Positions 25,432 through 35,275 of a stretch of DNA of 64,000 nucleotides are shown here, piece by piece; position 1 is the stretch's first letter, and every line of letters begins with the position of its first letter. A program made the translations under genes and the position numbers. The notes under the pieces are model-generated. The model searched no databases. It was not told the origin of the DNA and saw nothing but the letters and a program-made list of their open reading frames with translations. This DNA comes from Candidatus Bipolaricaulota bacterium (GTDB taxonomy: Bacteria > Bipolaricaulota > Bipolaricaulia > RBG-16-55-9 > DRXL01). The stretch spans positions 16,910 through 80,909 of the forward strand of contig CALLJK010000016.1 in assembly GCA_938091745.1 (NCBI GenBank), in the 5' to 3' direction.

Positions 25432-26252
25432 ACACCATGCTTTTCATGCACAGGGAGTTGCGCGAGGCGCGACGCAATAGATGGCTATGGCTCTACGCAC
25501 TGGTCTTTGCCGCGCTCTCGTCAGCACTGGTGTGGCTGGGGCTGAGCGCGGTAGGGCACTATGGCGCTGCGGGCTTTGGGCGCACCGGCGCAAGCCTCAT
25601 CAATCTCATTCTCTTGATCGTCCCGCTCATGGGCCTCAGCTTAGGGGCGCTCAGCTTAGCCGGGGAGCGCGAGCGCGGCACGCTGCTCTTTCTCTTAGCA
25701 CAGCCCGTTAGCGCTCCTGAAGTGCTCATCGGGAAGTATCTCGGCCTGAGTTTAGCTCTCATCGCGGCGCTGAGCGCGGGCTTTGGCGTCAGTGGGCTTC
25801 TTATCAGTTGGCAAGGGGGCTTCGTCCAAGGCGATCTCTATCTTGCCCTGTGGGGCTTGACGGTATTGCTCGCCTTGGTGAGCTTGGCGTTGGGCTTTTT
25901 GATCTCGGCGCTGGCGCGCACGGGAGCACCAGCGATGGGCACGGCGCTCTTCGTCTGGCTGCTTTTGGTCTTCTTGAGCGATCTTGGGGTCATGGGCACA
26001 GCACTCGTGCTCCGGCTCAGTGTGGGACAGCTTCTGGGTTTGGCACTGCTCAACCCGCTGCAAAGCTTTAAGCTCTTAGCGGTCTTGGTTATTCAGGGAG
26101 ACTTAGAGATCTTAGGCCCAGCAGGGCTGTACGCGCTGCGCGCGTTCGGAGACGCGCTTGTGCCATTCTTGCTCGCTTTACTTTTAGGATGGACAGCGAT
26201 GGTGCTCGCGCTCAGCGTCATGATCTTTCGTCAGCGAGGCGCGCTCGAATGA
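25428..26252 (+). CDS. nosY: NosY-type ABC-2 permease
   Basis: This 274-residue protein has about six membrane helices and the ABC-2 segment LAGERERGTLLFLLAQPVSAPEVLIGKYLG. It is the membrane partner of NosF and docks NosD in the transporter that matures the NosZ copper sites. Start ATG 25428 overlaps the nosF stop and the end overlaps nosL, each by ATGA, so nosF, nosY and nosL are translationally coupled. Confidence 0.9.
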   Translation: MNTMLFMHRELREARRNRWLWLYALVFAALSSALVWLGLSAVGHYGAAGFGRTGASLINLILLIVPLMGLSLGALSLAGERERGTLLFLLAQPVSAPEVLIGKYLGLSLALIAALSAGFGVSGLLISWQGGFVQGDLYLALWGLTVLLALVSLALGFLISALARTGAPAMGTALFVWLLLVFLSDLGVMGTALVLRLSVGQLLGLALLNPLQSFKLLAVLVIQGDLEILGPAGLYALRAFGDALVPFLLALLLGWTAMVLALSVMIFRQRGALE

Positions 26253-26680
26253 CCCGCAGAACGTTTCTTGTCTTAGTGCTAGGATTGAGCGTAGCAGGAT
26301 GTCAAGCGTCGCGGGAGCACCCCCCACAGATTCGCTACGGGCGCGACGTCTGCGCCCAGTGCGGGATGATCATCAGCGAGGCGCGCTTCGCTGCAGCATA
26401 TATCACGAAGCGGGGCGACTGGCGCTTTTTCGACGACATCGGCGACATGCTTGAGTTCTCTAGAACTCACAGAGAAGCCGTGGCCGTCTTCTGGGTGCAT
26501 GATTACGAAAGCGACGAGTGGCTCAAGGCCGACAGCGCTTTCTTTGTGCACAGTGTGCAGCTGCGCACGCCGATGGGCCATGGCATCGTCGCCCTGAGCA
26601 GCCGTGAGCGTGCTGAACAGCTCGCACGTCAAGTTCAGGGACAAGTCTTGCACTTCACAGAACTGCTCGATGCGCGCTAA
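26249..26680 (+). CDS. nosL: Copper chaperone lipoprotein NosL
   Basis: The ORF track begins at 26189; the ATG at 26249 overlaps the nosY stop and gives 143 residues. A signal peptide with lipobox SVAGC (C18) is followed by the Cu(I)-binding CAQCGM (C35, C38, M40). The NosL fold follows with FFDDIGDMLEF and FFVHSVQLRTPMGHG. NosL delivers copper to NosZ outside the cytoplasmic membrane. The gene overlaps the following membrane protein gene by 11 bases. Confidence 0.93.
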   Translation: MTRRTFLVLVLGLSVAGCQASREHPPQIRYGRDVCAQCGMIISEARFAAAYITKRGDWRFFDDIGDMLEFSRTHREAVAVFWVHDYESDEWLKADSAFFVHSVQLRTPMGHGIVALSSRERAEQLARQVQGQVLHFTELLDAR

Positions 26681-27728
26681 GATCACGTTGGCTCTTGCTC
26701 TGTTTACTCTAGGGCTTGGACTGTGGGCAGGCTTGCTTCGCCTAGGCTGGGCACTCCCCGCTTTCAGGGCCCTTCCTATTGCCCACGGCTCGCTGATGAT
26801 CTCAGGCTTTCTCGGAGCGCTCATCGGGCTGGAAAGAGCTGTGGCATTGCGTAAACCTTGGGGACACCTCGCACCGATCTTCGCTGTCTTTGGAACGTTA
26901 TTGTGGGCGTTTGGTATTCTGTGGGGAGCGTGGGGAGCTTTCGCTGCGAGCATCGTGCTCAGCGCGCTCTATCTTGTCGCAGCGCGACAGCAGCTCTCTT
27001 GGTCTGGAGCAATCATGGGCACAGGGGCGCTCTGCTGGGGCGTGGGCAATCTCTTGTGGGCATGGGGAAGAAGCTTTGCCCAGATCACGCCGTGGTGGGC
27101 GGCGTTTTTGGTCCTCACGATCGTAGGGGAGCGCCTGGAGCTGGCACGGCTCCAAAAGCTTTCTGGCGTGACTCGCGTGCTCTTTGCCCTGAGCGTGATC
27201 CTCTTTGTGGGAGGGGTGCTCCTTGCTCTGGCGCATCGTGATCTTGGCGTGAGAGTCTCTTCTGTGGGGATGCTCGCGCTGGCACTCTGGCTCTTGCGAT
27301 CCGATGTTGCGCGACGCACCGTGCAGCAGACGAGGCTTGTGCGCTATATCGCGATCACTCTTCTCTTGGGGTATCTTTGGCTGGGCATCGCGGGGATTTT
27401 GGGGGTGATCTGGGGCGGCGCTTCAGCTGGCCCTTACTATGACGCGCTCTGGCACGCGCTCTTGGTGGGCTTTGTCTTCTCCATGATCTTCGGTCACGCG
27501 CCGATTATATTTCCGGCGCTGCTGAAGCTCCGTATCCCCTTCTCCGCGAGTTTTTATGGTCCCCTAGCCCTGTTGCATCTCTCACTGATTGTGAGAGTCC
27601 TGAGCGATCTTGCGCCATGGGCCGCTGGACGGAGCTGGGGTGGACTGCTCAACGCCCTTGCAGTTCTCTTTTTCTTTGTCAACACAGCGCGGACAGCTCT
27701 CATCCACCGCCGCTCACTCCAGCGATGA
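26670..27728 (+). CDS. Polytopic membrane protein, NnrS-like, in the nos operon
   Basis: The preferred start is ATG 26670 (MRAKITLALA), overlapping nosL by 11 bases; the track's 26604 start lies deep in nosL. The 352 residues form about ten to twelve membrane helices. Intramembrane histidines occur in IAHGSLMISGFLGALIGLERA and in WHALLVGFVFSMIFGHAPII. This recalls NnrS, a haem/copper membrane protein linked to NO metabolism. I am not certain of the family. A quinol- or haem-linked role in N2O respiration or NO protection is inference from context. It is the last gene of the cluster. Confidence 0.55.
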   Translation: MRAKITLALALFTLGLGLWAGLLRLGWALPAFRALPIAHGSLMISGFLGALIGLERAVALRKPWGHLAPIFAVFGTLLWAFGILWGAWGAFAASIVLSALYLVAARQQLSWSGAIMGTGALCWGVGNLLWAWGRSFAQITPWWAAFLVLTIVGERLELARLQKLSGVTRVLFALSVILFVGGVLLALAHRDLGVRVSSVGMLALALWLLRSDVARRTVQQTRLVRYIAITLLLGYLWLGIAGILGVIWGGASAGPYYDALWHALLVGFVFSMIFGHAPIIFPALLKLRIPFSASFYGPLALLHLSLIVRVLSDLAPWAAGRSWGGLLNALAVLFFFVNTARTALIHRRSLQR

Positions 27729-27842
27729 AGCCCCCTTGGGTCATCTTGCGCACGTCGAGCACTTCGTCGAGCTTTTCCGGGGTTAAAAGCTTCATCTCCA
27801 AGACGACTTCGCGGATCGTCTTCCCTTGGACCAGCGCTTGTA
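27700..27842 (-). pseudogene. C-terminal remnant of a class II fumarase/aspartase
   Basis: On the minus strand the frame from 27840 reads QALVQGKTIREVVLEMKLL, then TPEKLDEVLDVRKMTQGGF, and stops at 27700. This is the C-terminal domain of the fumarase/aspartase superfamily (the FumC pattern K-T-x-x-E-x-x-L-x-x-x-x-x-T-x-E-x-L-D). The rest of the gene is absent because the sequence changes abruptly at 27841 into the fragment described next. The 3' end overlaps the preceding membrane protein gene. Confidence 0.6.
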
Positions 27843-27969
27843 CGAGTGGGTGTATACAGTGACAGTAGAGCAATCAGGGTTGAGCAAGCTCGATGGTCTG
27901 GGGCGGGCAGCATACTTAGCAAACTCGACGGAGCTGACGCTGAGCACAGTCCTCGAAGTGAGCGAATAA
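27841..27969 (+). pseudogene. C-terminal remnant of a PKD-lipoprotein paralogue
   Basis: The plus-strand frame reads YEWVYTVTVEQSGLSKLDG, then LGRAAYLANSTELTLSTVLEV, and ends at TAA 27969. It is nearly identical to the last 40 residues of the lipoprotein at 19353-20063, and the DNA is also clearly homologous. No start or upstream domain is left. It abuts a fumarase remnant on the opposite strand, so a rearrangement or deletion joined two gene ends here. Confidence 0.7.
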
Positions 27970-27982
27970 GCAGAAAGAACTC

Positions 27983-28177
27983 TTATCGTCTATTGGTCCA
28001 GCGGGCGACGACTTGACCACAGTGCGGACAGTACGTCACTTCTCCGCGATAGAAGCTTTTACAGTGCGGACATTGATGATATTCGCTGCCCTTCAAGCGA
28101 GCGAGCATAAAATAGCGCGCTCCCAAGAACAGCAATCCGCCAAAGATTACCAAGACTAGTAAAAAGCGCCAGCTCAT
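27983..28177 (-). CDS. Small membrane-anchored zinc-ribbon protein
   Basis: This 64-residue protein has one N-terminal membrane helix (WRFLLVLVIFGGLLFLGARYF). A basic stretch follows, then a zinc ribbon CPHCKSFYRG...CPHCGQVV (two CxxC pairs) and an Arg-rich tail. Proteins of this form are common and uncharacterised. It could be a small adaptor or redox/zinc sensor on the cytoplasmic face. A TATGAT-like box lies immediately upstream of the ATG. It is divergent from dnaA. Confidence 0.7.
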   Translation of the reverse strand: MSWRFLLVLVIFGGLLFLGARYFMLARLKGSEYHQCPHCKSFYRGEVTYCPHCGQVVARWTNRR

Positions 28178-28397
28178 AGAGTATTATTATCATAGCTCAT
28201 AAGAGGCCCTGGCACAAGCTCGATGTCTGCTAACTAAGGTGATCAATTTCCCGCAAAATCTTTGGCGCGTCTCCCTAACGAACAAACCTTTGTCGCGCGC
28301 TCCATCTGACTATACGCCGTCGCATTGCCTCAGCGGTGCTGCGCCAAAATCCCCTTTAAATCAGAGTTCTCAGCAATTCTCCCCCCAACACTTGGAC

Positions 28398-28427
28398 TTG
28401 ACAACGCCCGGCGATCTCTGCTATGCT
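28398..28427 (+). promoter_or_regulatory. dnaA promoter
   Basis: TTGACA (28398-28403) is followed after 18 bases by TATGCT (28422-28427). The expected start near 28434 leaves a short leader with AGGGG before the ATG at 28462. In the 284 bases upstream of dnaA I find no cluster of TTATCCACA-type DnaA boxes and do not call an origin. Confidence 0.65.
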
Positions 28428-28461
28428 GTGGACACCTACCAGCACCAGGGGTTAGCGAACA

Positions 28462-29532
28462 ATGCGATCAGAACAAGCTTCGCTTGACGAAAATCTGGCT
28501 GTTGTTCCGACGCTGCGCCCCGAGTATACGTTCACGCGTTTTGTCCGTGGCGAGAGCAATAGATTAGCATACGCTGCTTCCCTTGCGGTCGCGGAGAACC
28601 CCGCACGTGCGTATAACCCGCTCTTTATTTATAGCGCCTCAGGCTTGGGCAAGACGCACCTGCTCCATGCTATCGGCCATGAGATCGCGCGACGCTCCCC
28701 GTGGCTCAAAATTCTCTATGTCACCTGCGAGCGCTTCGCGACCGAGTTCTATCGCGCGTTGCACGAGGGCAAGACCGCGCAGTTCCGAAAGGCTTACCGT
28801 ACTGCAGATATTCTGTTATTAGATGACGTGCACTTCTTGCGCGAGAAAGCCGCCACCCAAGAAGAACTCTTTCACACGTTCAACGATCTCTATCAACGGG
28901 GCAAGCAGATCGTGCTGACGTCGAACCGTCCTCCTGAAGCTCTGCCCCATCTCCATGAAGGTCTGATCTCGCGGTTTCGGTGGGGGCTGGTCGCGGATAT
29001 CCAGCCGCCGGATCGAGCAACACGACTGGCGATCTTGCGCGCCAAAGCTGAAGAACTCCAGCTTGATCTCCCTCAGAACGTGCTCGAGTACATCGCGGAG
29101 CGGGTGCGCTCGAACGTGCGCGCCCTTGAGGGGGCGCTCGTGCGCTTGACCGCTACGCTCTCTCTCAACGGCCACGAGCTTTCCCCAGAAGCCCTGAAAG
29201 ATTTGCTTCCCCCACCAGAGCGCCCTAAACTCCTCACGCCTGAGCGTATCAAGAGTGAAGTCGCGCGGTACTATCAGATCAGCGTTGAAGATCTCGAGGG
29301 CGAGAGTCGGGAGCGGCGCGTCGTCTGCGCGCGCCAGATCGCGATCTATTTGGCACGCGAGTTGACCGATCATTCCTTTCCTGCACTAGGGATGATCTTC
29401 GGTGGCCGTGATCACAGTACGGTCATGCACGCCTATCGCAAAGCGAAAGCCCTCGCTGAGAGTCCGCTCTTCTCCGGGGAGATCGCTCACTTGAAAGCCC
29501 AGCTCCTCGCATTGACCGAGCGAGCAGAGTAA
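28462..29532 (+). CDS. dnaA: Chromosomal replication initiator DnaA lacking domain I
   Basis: The 356-residue protein starts about 20 residues before AAA+ domain III (YTFTRFVRGESNRLAYAA). Key parts are Walker A SASGLGKTH (about 58-66), Walker B LLLDDVHFL, TSNRPPEALP, and arginine finger SRFRWGL. Domain IV holds the DNA-binding signature GGRDHSTVMHAYRK. Typical DnaA is 440-470 residues; the roughly 100-residue N-terminal helicase-binding domain and linker are missing. An in-frame TAG lies 9 bases before the ATG, so no longer protein is possible in this frame. It is followed by recF and dciA. Confidence 0.95.
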   Translation: MRSEQASLDENLAVVPTLRPEYTFTRFVRGESNRLAYAASLAVAENPARAYNPLFIYSASGLGKTHLLHAIGHEIARRSPWLKILYVTCERFATEFYRALHEGKTAQFRKAYRTADILLLDDVHFLREKAATQEELFHTFNDLYQRGKQIVLTSNRPPEALPHLHEGLISRFRWGLVADIQPPDRATRLAILRAKAEELQLDLPQNVLEYIAERVRSNVRALEGALVRLTATLSLNGHELSPEALKDLLPPPERPKLLTPERIKSEVARYYQISVEDLEGESRERRVVCARQIAIYLARELTDHSFPALGMIFGGRDHSTVMHAYRKAKALAESPLFSGEIAHLKAQLLALTERAE

Positions 29533-29544
29533 AATATCTTCGGG

Positions 29545-30615
29545 ATGAAGATCGAGCGTCTGGCGCTCTATAACTTTCGCAATCTCGCACCTACAGAGCT
29601 TGTCCCCGATGACAAGCTCAACCTCATCATTGGGCCAAACGCTGCGGGCAAGAGCAATCTCTGCGAAGCGATCTATTACGCTGCTAAAGGCTGGCTGCTC
29701 AAAGGCGAGCGCCAGCGCGACGTGATCACCTTCGGCCAGCACGAGACGGCGATTGAGCTCTCTGTGAACGGCGACCAGATCCGGGTGCATCTGAACGGAC
29801 GAGCGCGCGCGAAAACTATCGAACTCAATCATGAGAAGAAGACCCAAAGTGAGCTGAGCACGCGCCTGCGTGCCCTGCTCTTCACCCCCGACGAATTACA
29901 GATCATTAAGGGTCGTCCAGAGCAGCGTCGGCGCTTTCTCGATAGGAGCATTGCTGATCTCTCCCGTGAATATCGTCATGTTTTGCGCGAGTATGAACAA
30001 GCGCTCCAGCGCAAGAGCGCCCTGCTGCGTCAAGAAAACCCTGATCTCGAGGTTCTTGAAATCTTCAATCACGAGTTAATAGACCGTGGGAACTGGCTTA
30101 TCACAAAGCGACGCGAATATATGAGAGAGCTGAACAAGACTCTTCCCGAACGCTATCGAGCGATCTGCGGGCAGGAGAGCAAGCTCGTGTTGGTCTATGA
30201 AGGGTCTTCTGTTCCTCTGGCTCAGCTCATCCGAGATGCGACTTCTGAAGAGATCCGGCGCGGCATGGTGCTGGTCGGCCCGCACCGCGACGATTTGCGC
30301 TTTGAGCTCGACGGCCACGACTTGAGACGCTTTGGCTCCCAAGGCGAACAGAAGTCTGCGCTCTGCGCGATCTTGCTCACCCAGCTCGATCTCTTCTATA
30401 AGCGCTTTGGGGATTACCCCGTATTGATCTTGGACGACGTGCTCTCGGAGCTTGATCGTCCCCGGCTCCAGCGGCTCTTGCAGCTCTTGCCCAAAGATAT
30501 TCAGATCTTTCTCACCCACACTGTCACCGATATTGATGAGCTCTATCCTGAAGTGCGTGCGGCGGCTCGGCGCATCTTCTCGCTGGAGAACGGTAAGCTC
30601 TCGGTGATCGTATGA
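29545..30615 (+). CDS. recF: DNA repair/replication protein RecF
   Basis: This 356-residue SMC-like ATPase loads RecA at gaps with RecOR. It has the RecF start KIERLALYNFRNL, Walker A GPNAAGKSN, and the signature region VGPHRDDLRFEL with FGSQGEQKSALCAILLTQ. Walker B is VLILDDVLSELD. A TAAAAT box ends 9 bases before the ATG and no Shine-Dalgarno is seen, so it may have its own leaderless transcript in addition to dnaA read-through. The stop overlaps dciA by ATGA. Confidence 0.95.
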   Translation: MKIERLALYNFRNLAPTELVPDDKLNLIIGPNAAGKSNLCEAIYYAAKGWLLKGERQRDVITFGQHETAIELSVNGDQIRVHLNGRARAKTIELNHEKKTQSELSTRLRALLFTPDELQIIKGRPEQRRRFLDRSIADLSREYRHVLREYEQALQRKSALLRQENPDLEVLEIFNHELIDRGNWLITKRREYMRELNKTLPERYRAICGQESKLVLVYEGSSVPLAQLIRDATSEEIRRGMVLVGPHRDDLRFELDGHDLRRFGSQGEQKSALCAILLTQLDLFYKRFGDYPVLILDDVLSELDRPRLQRLLQLLPKDIQIFLTHTVTDIDELYPEVRAAARRIFSLENGKLSVIV

Positions 30616-31148
30616 TCGAGCCTGCGCTGCTTGAGAAGGTGTTACGCAAGTACGGGCTGTTAGAGGGGTATCGTGAGCAGGAGCCTGCGCTCCTATGGGA
30701 CCGTGTTGTTGGAGAAAGAATCTCACGGTTGGCGCGACCGATCTGGGTACACGAGGGTGTGCTCTTCGTCGCGGTGCCCAACCACGTTGTCCAGCACGAG
30801 TTCAGTGTGATGCGAGAAGAATTCAGAAAGAGACTCAATAGCGCCTTAGGGGCAGAGCGTGTGAAGGAGATTCGCTTTAGAGTCGAGAGCTTTCCAAAGC
30901 CGCGCTCGGCGCTCTCGCTCGACGCCATCGAGCTTAGCCCCGAAGAAGAACACGAGATCGAGCAGCTTGCTGCAGATCTCCCTGACCCGACCTTGCGCTT
31001 GACCGTGATTCACCTTATGCAGAAAGCTAAGAAGATAGAAAAAGCACGACACCAGTTGGGCTGGAGGCCCTGCCCGCGGTGCGGCTTGCTCTGCGAAGAG
31101 CATTTCTGTCCAGTATGTGCGCAATCGTTTGAGGAGGGATCGCTGTGA
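30612..31148 (+). CDS. dciA: DciA-like (DUF721) protein with C-terminal zinc ribbon
   Basis: The first 90-100 residues match DUF721/DciA: LLWDRVVGERISRLARPIWVHEG, then FVAVPNHVVQHEF and ERVKEIRF. DciA loads the replicative helicase DnaB in bacteria without DnaC/DnaI. A central acidic helical region leads to a zinc ribbon near residues 153-172 (CPRCGLLC, CPVC), which is not part of the minimal family. The gene overlaps recF by 4 bases and the next gene by 4. With a DnaA lacking domain I next door, DciA may carry more of the helicase-recruitment task; that is inference. Confidence 0.8.
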   Translation: MIEPALLEKVLRKYGLLEGYREQEPALLWDRVVGERISRLARPIWVHEGVLFVAVPNHVVQHEFSVMREEFRKRLNSALGAERVKEIRFRVESFPKPRSALSLDAIELSPEEEHEIEQLAADLPDPTLRLTVIHLMQKAKKIEKARHQLGWRPCPRCGLLCEEHFCPVCAQSFEEGSL

Positions 31149-32284
31149 GAATCGGGATCTTTACAGACACATTCACGCCGCAGATCAACGGTGTCACCAG
31201 TATTCTCCAAGAGTTAGATCGCGTGCTGACGCGTCAAGGCCATGAAGTTTATATCTTTGCTCCTGCGTACTTTCGCGCTCAACGAAACGAAAATGGCCGA
31301 GTCTTTCGGTTCCCGGCACTAACAGCATACTTTCACAAAGATAGTCGTATTGTCATCCCCTATGATCGTCGGGCGTTTGCTGTCTTTCCCAAGCTCGACG
31401 TCGTCTACAGCCACACCCCGGTCTCGATGGGGCTGTTAGCCCTCAAAGTCGCCCGAACATATGGGCTTCCCCATGTGCACACCTATCACACGCTTTTTAC
31501 GGAGTATCTGCACTATCTGCCCAGATTGATTCGTCCCACGCGACGCATGGCTGAGCGCATGAGCGCGGCGTTCTGTAACAGATGCGACGCGATCACGACT
31601 CCATCCCAAGCCATGAAAGAAGAGCTCCTGCGCTATGGCGTCCACAAGCCCATCTATGTGCTCCCCTTCGGCGTGGATAGAGAGCCCTTCGAACACCCTG
31701 TGAGGATCGACGCGCGACGTGTTCTGGGGCTTGCCCCTGATGAGTTCTTCTTGCTCTACGCAGGGCGCCTGGGCACTGAAAAGAACCTGCACTTTCTGCT
31801 TCGGGCGTTCCGCACACTCTTAGACCGTTGGCCAGGGCCACAACCTGTGCGGTTGGTGCTCGCCGGTGGTGGCCCGCATCAGCCGATCTTCGAGCAGTAT
31901 GCCCATGAGCTGCAGCTTGGGGATCGCGTGATATTTACGGGGTTCATTCCTCGTGAGGATTTGGTCGATTACTATCGTGCTGCGGATTTATTTGTCTTTG
32001 CTTCGAAGACCGAGACCCAAGGCTTGGTCTTAATGGAAGCGATGGCAGCAGGATTGCCGGCGGTCGCTGTGCGCGCCATGGGCGTCACCGATGTGGTCTT
32101 CGATGGCGAGACGGGCATACTCGTCCCTGAAGATGAACAGATCTTTGCTCAGACAGTAATAGAGCTTCTGCAAGACGCGCAACGACGGAAGTGCCTAGCA
32201 GAAAACGCCAAGGAGCGTGCGTGGAGCATTCAGCAGTCGGTGGCCAAGCTGCTCGAAATCTTTGTTCAGCTGAAGAGACTCTAA
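31145..32284 (+). CDS. Family 4 glycosyltransferase
   Basis: Start GTG 31145 overlaps the dciA stop. The 379-residue GT-B protein begins MRIGIFTDTFTPQINGV and has YSHTPVSMGLLALKVAR, HTYHTLFTEYLHYLPR and FPFGVDR-like LPFGVDREPF. The nucleotide-sugar site is ASKTETQGLVLMEAMAAGLP. These resemble lipid alpha-glycosyltransferases (MgtA/PimB/monoglucosyl-diacylglycerol synthase), so glycolipid synthesis at the inner membrane is likely. The exact sugar is unknown. Confidence 0.87.
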   Translation: MRIGIFTDTFTPQINGVTSILQELDRVLTRQGHEVYIFAPAYFRAQRNENGRVFRFPALTAYFHKDSRIVIPYDRRAFAVFPKLDVVYSHTPVSMGLLALKVARTYGLPHVHTYHTLFTEYLHYLPRLIRPTRRMAERMSAAFCNRCDAITTPSQAMKEELLRYGVHKPIYVLPFGVDREPFEHPVRIDARRVLGLAPDEFFLLYAGRLGTEKNLHFLLRAFRTLLDRWPGPQPVRLVLAGGGPHQPIFEQYAHELQLGDRVIFTGFIPREDLVDYYRAADLFVFASKTETQGLVLMEAMAAGLPAVAVRAMGVTDVVFDGETGILVPEDEQIFAQTVIELLQDAQRRKCLAENAKERAWSIQQSVAKLLEIFVQLKRL

Positions 32285-32307
32285 ACGCATACGGAAAGGA
32301 GGCACCA

Positions 32308-33261
32308 ATGGTGCGCATCGGTTTAGTAGTCTTGCTCATCGTCGGAATAGCGCAGGCCCCGATTGTCTTCGTCACGCAATGGGGCCAGCAAGGCAACAAA
32401 CCTGGGCAGTTCAACACCCCAGAGGCCATCGCTGTAGACGCCCAGGGCAACGTCTACGTCGCGGACACGGAGAACCATCGTATTCAGAAGTTCGATTCAG
32501 ATGGGAAATTTCTCGCTCAGTGGGGTTCCAAAGGGGCCAACAACGGGCAGTTCGAGAGCCCCGGTGGCATTGCTCTTGATAGCGAGGGGAATATCTACGT
32601 TGCAGACACGTTCAACCATCGCATTCAGAAACTCGACAAAGCCGGAAAATTCTTAGCGAAGTGGGGCACACCGTGCGAGCTCTCATCAGGCAAAGGGTGT
32701 ATCGATCCTGACGGGCCTGGCCCGCTTCAAGTAGGCGATGGGCAGTTTTACTTTCCCGTCGGCATCGCTTTTGATAAGGAGGGCAATCTTTATGTCGCTG
32801 ACGCATTCAACCATCGCGTGCAAAAGTTCAGCCCCACAGGGAAGTTCTTAGGGAAGTTTGGCATCTTCGGTTCAGAAGACGGGCAGTTCAACGTCACCGC
32901 GGGTATCACTCTAGATGGCGATGGCAATATCTACGTCTCGGACAATAAAAACGACCGGGTGCAGAAATTTGACCCTACAGGGAAATTCTTGGGCAAATTC
33001 GGTGGCCCTGGCATAGCTGACGACCAGATGCGTAGGCCGTATCATCTTGCTATAGACAAATTCAATCGCATCTATGTTACGGACCAAGGGCACAACCGCA
33101 TCCAAGCCTTTGACCCAACAGGAAAGCTCGTGTTTGCCTGGGGCAAGGAAGGGAACGCTCCTGGCGAGTTTCAGAATCCAAGGGGCATCGCGATTGTCGG
33201 GAACTTTATCTATATCGCTGATTCGGATAACCATCGCGTGCAGAAGTTTGCGCTGCGCTAA
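32308..33261 (+). CDS. Secreted NHL-repeat beta-propeller protein
   Basis: The real start is ATG 32308 behind AAAGGAGG; the track start lies in the upstream gene. The 317 residues comprise a signal peptide (MVRIGLVVLLIVGIAQA) and six NHL repeats. The repeats share the pattern GIALDSEGNIYVADTFNHRIQKLD...GKFL..WG, spaced about 45-60 residues, enough to close a six-bladed propeller. A small insertion with two cysteines (TPCELSSGKGCID) lies in blade two. NHL propellers bind proteins, ligands or RNA; no catalytic residues are seen. Confidence 0.85.
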   Translation: MVRIGLVVLLIVGIAQAPIVFVTQWGQQGNKPGQFNTPEAIAVDAQGNVYVADTENHRIQKFDSDGKFLAQWGSKGANNGQFESPGGIALDSEGNIYVADTFNHRIQKLDKAGKFLAKWGTPCELSSGKGCIDPDGPGPLQVGDGQFYFPVGIAFDKEGNLYVADAFNHRVQKFSPTGKFLGKFGIFGSEDGQFNVTAGITLDGDGNIYVSDNKNDRVQKFDPTGKFLGKFGGPGIADDQMRRPYHLAIDKFNRIYVTDQGHNRIQAFDPTGKLVFAWGKEGNAPGEFQNPRGIAIVGNFIYIADSDNHRVQKFALR

Positions 33262-33269
33262 TGCGTTGT

Positions 33270-33298
33270 TTGCGAGTGCAGACCCTCATCGTTAGAAT
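33270..33298 (+). promoter_or_regulatory. hslVU promoter, probably leaderless
   Basis: TTGCGA (33270-33275) lies 17 bases from TAGAAT (33293-33298). Only 6 bases separate the -10 from the GTG start of hslV at 33305, with no Shine-Dalgarno. Transcription would therefore begin at the GTG itself. Confidence 0.6.
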
Positions 33299-33304
33299 AG
33301 CTCT

Positions 33305-33853
33305 GTGAGCACGTACATACACGGTACGACTATTTTAGCGATTCGCTCGGCGCAGGAGCGCCGCGCGGTGATCGCTTCTGATGGCCAGGCAACGCTCAAT
33401 AATGTTGTGCTGAAGAGCACCGCCAAGAAGGTCCGCAAAATCTATAACGATCAAGTCTTGGTGGGGTTTGCCGGGGCGACCGCGGATGCGATCACGCTCT
33501 TTGAGCGCTTCGAGAACAAACTCAAAGAGTTCGGCGGCAACTTAAAACGCGCTGCCGTCGAACTGACGAAAGATTGGCGCACGGATAGAGTCTTGCGACG
33601 CTTAGAAGCCATGATGGCCGTAGTCAATTCTGAGGCGTTGTTGCTCATCTCCGGTGCGGGTGACGTCATCGAGCCTGACGACGAGATGGTCGGCCTGGGC
33701 TCTGGGGGGGCGTATGCGCTCGCTGCAGCCAAAGCCCTGCGACAGAATACGAAACTCCCCATCGACGAGATCGCTCGCAAGGCTTTGGAGATCGCGGGAT
33801 CGCTCGATATCTATACGAATCAACACATCTCGATCGAGACGCTGGAGTGGTGA
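33305..33853 (+). CDS. hslV: ATP-dependent protease subunit HslV
   Basis: HslV is the dodecameric threonine protease partner of HslU. The 182-residue precursor has a 7-residue propeptide (MSTYIHG) before catalytic Thr8 in [20 protein letters not shown] follows, then the lysine in [22 protein letters not shown] and [14 protein letters not shown]. The start is GTG. The pairing with hslU 3 bases downstream is standard. Its presence alongside a true alpha/beta proteasome in the same 64 kb is unusual. Confidence 0.97.
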   Translation: MSTYIHGTTILAIRSAQERRAVIASDGQATLNNVVLKSTAKKVRKIYNDQVLVGFAGATADAITLFERFENKLKEFGGNLKRAAVELTKDWRTDRVLRRLEAMMAVVNSEALLLISGAGDVIEPDDEMVGLGSGGAYALAAAKALRQNTKLPIDEIARKALEIAGSLDIYTNQHISIETLEW

Positions 33854-33856
33854 ACG

Positions 33857-35251
<1,395 letters not shown>

Positions 35252-35275
35252 AAATCTTCCGCTGCGGAGGTAGAC

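Noticed and set aside
28178-28461. Chromosomal origin next to dnaA
   Set aside because: I see no cluster of DnaA boxes and only a single AT-rich patch; the evidence is insufficient.
28239-28487. Upstream ORF as a displaced DnaA domain I
   Set aside because: Its 82 residues show no resemblance to domain I and no single indel would join it to DnaA sensibly.
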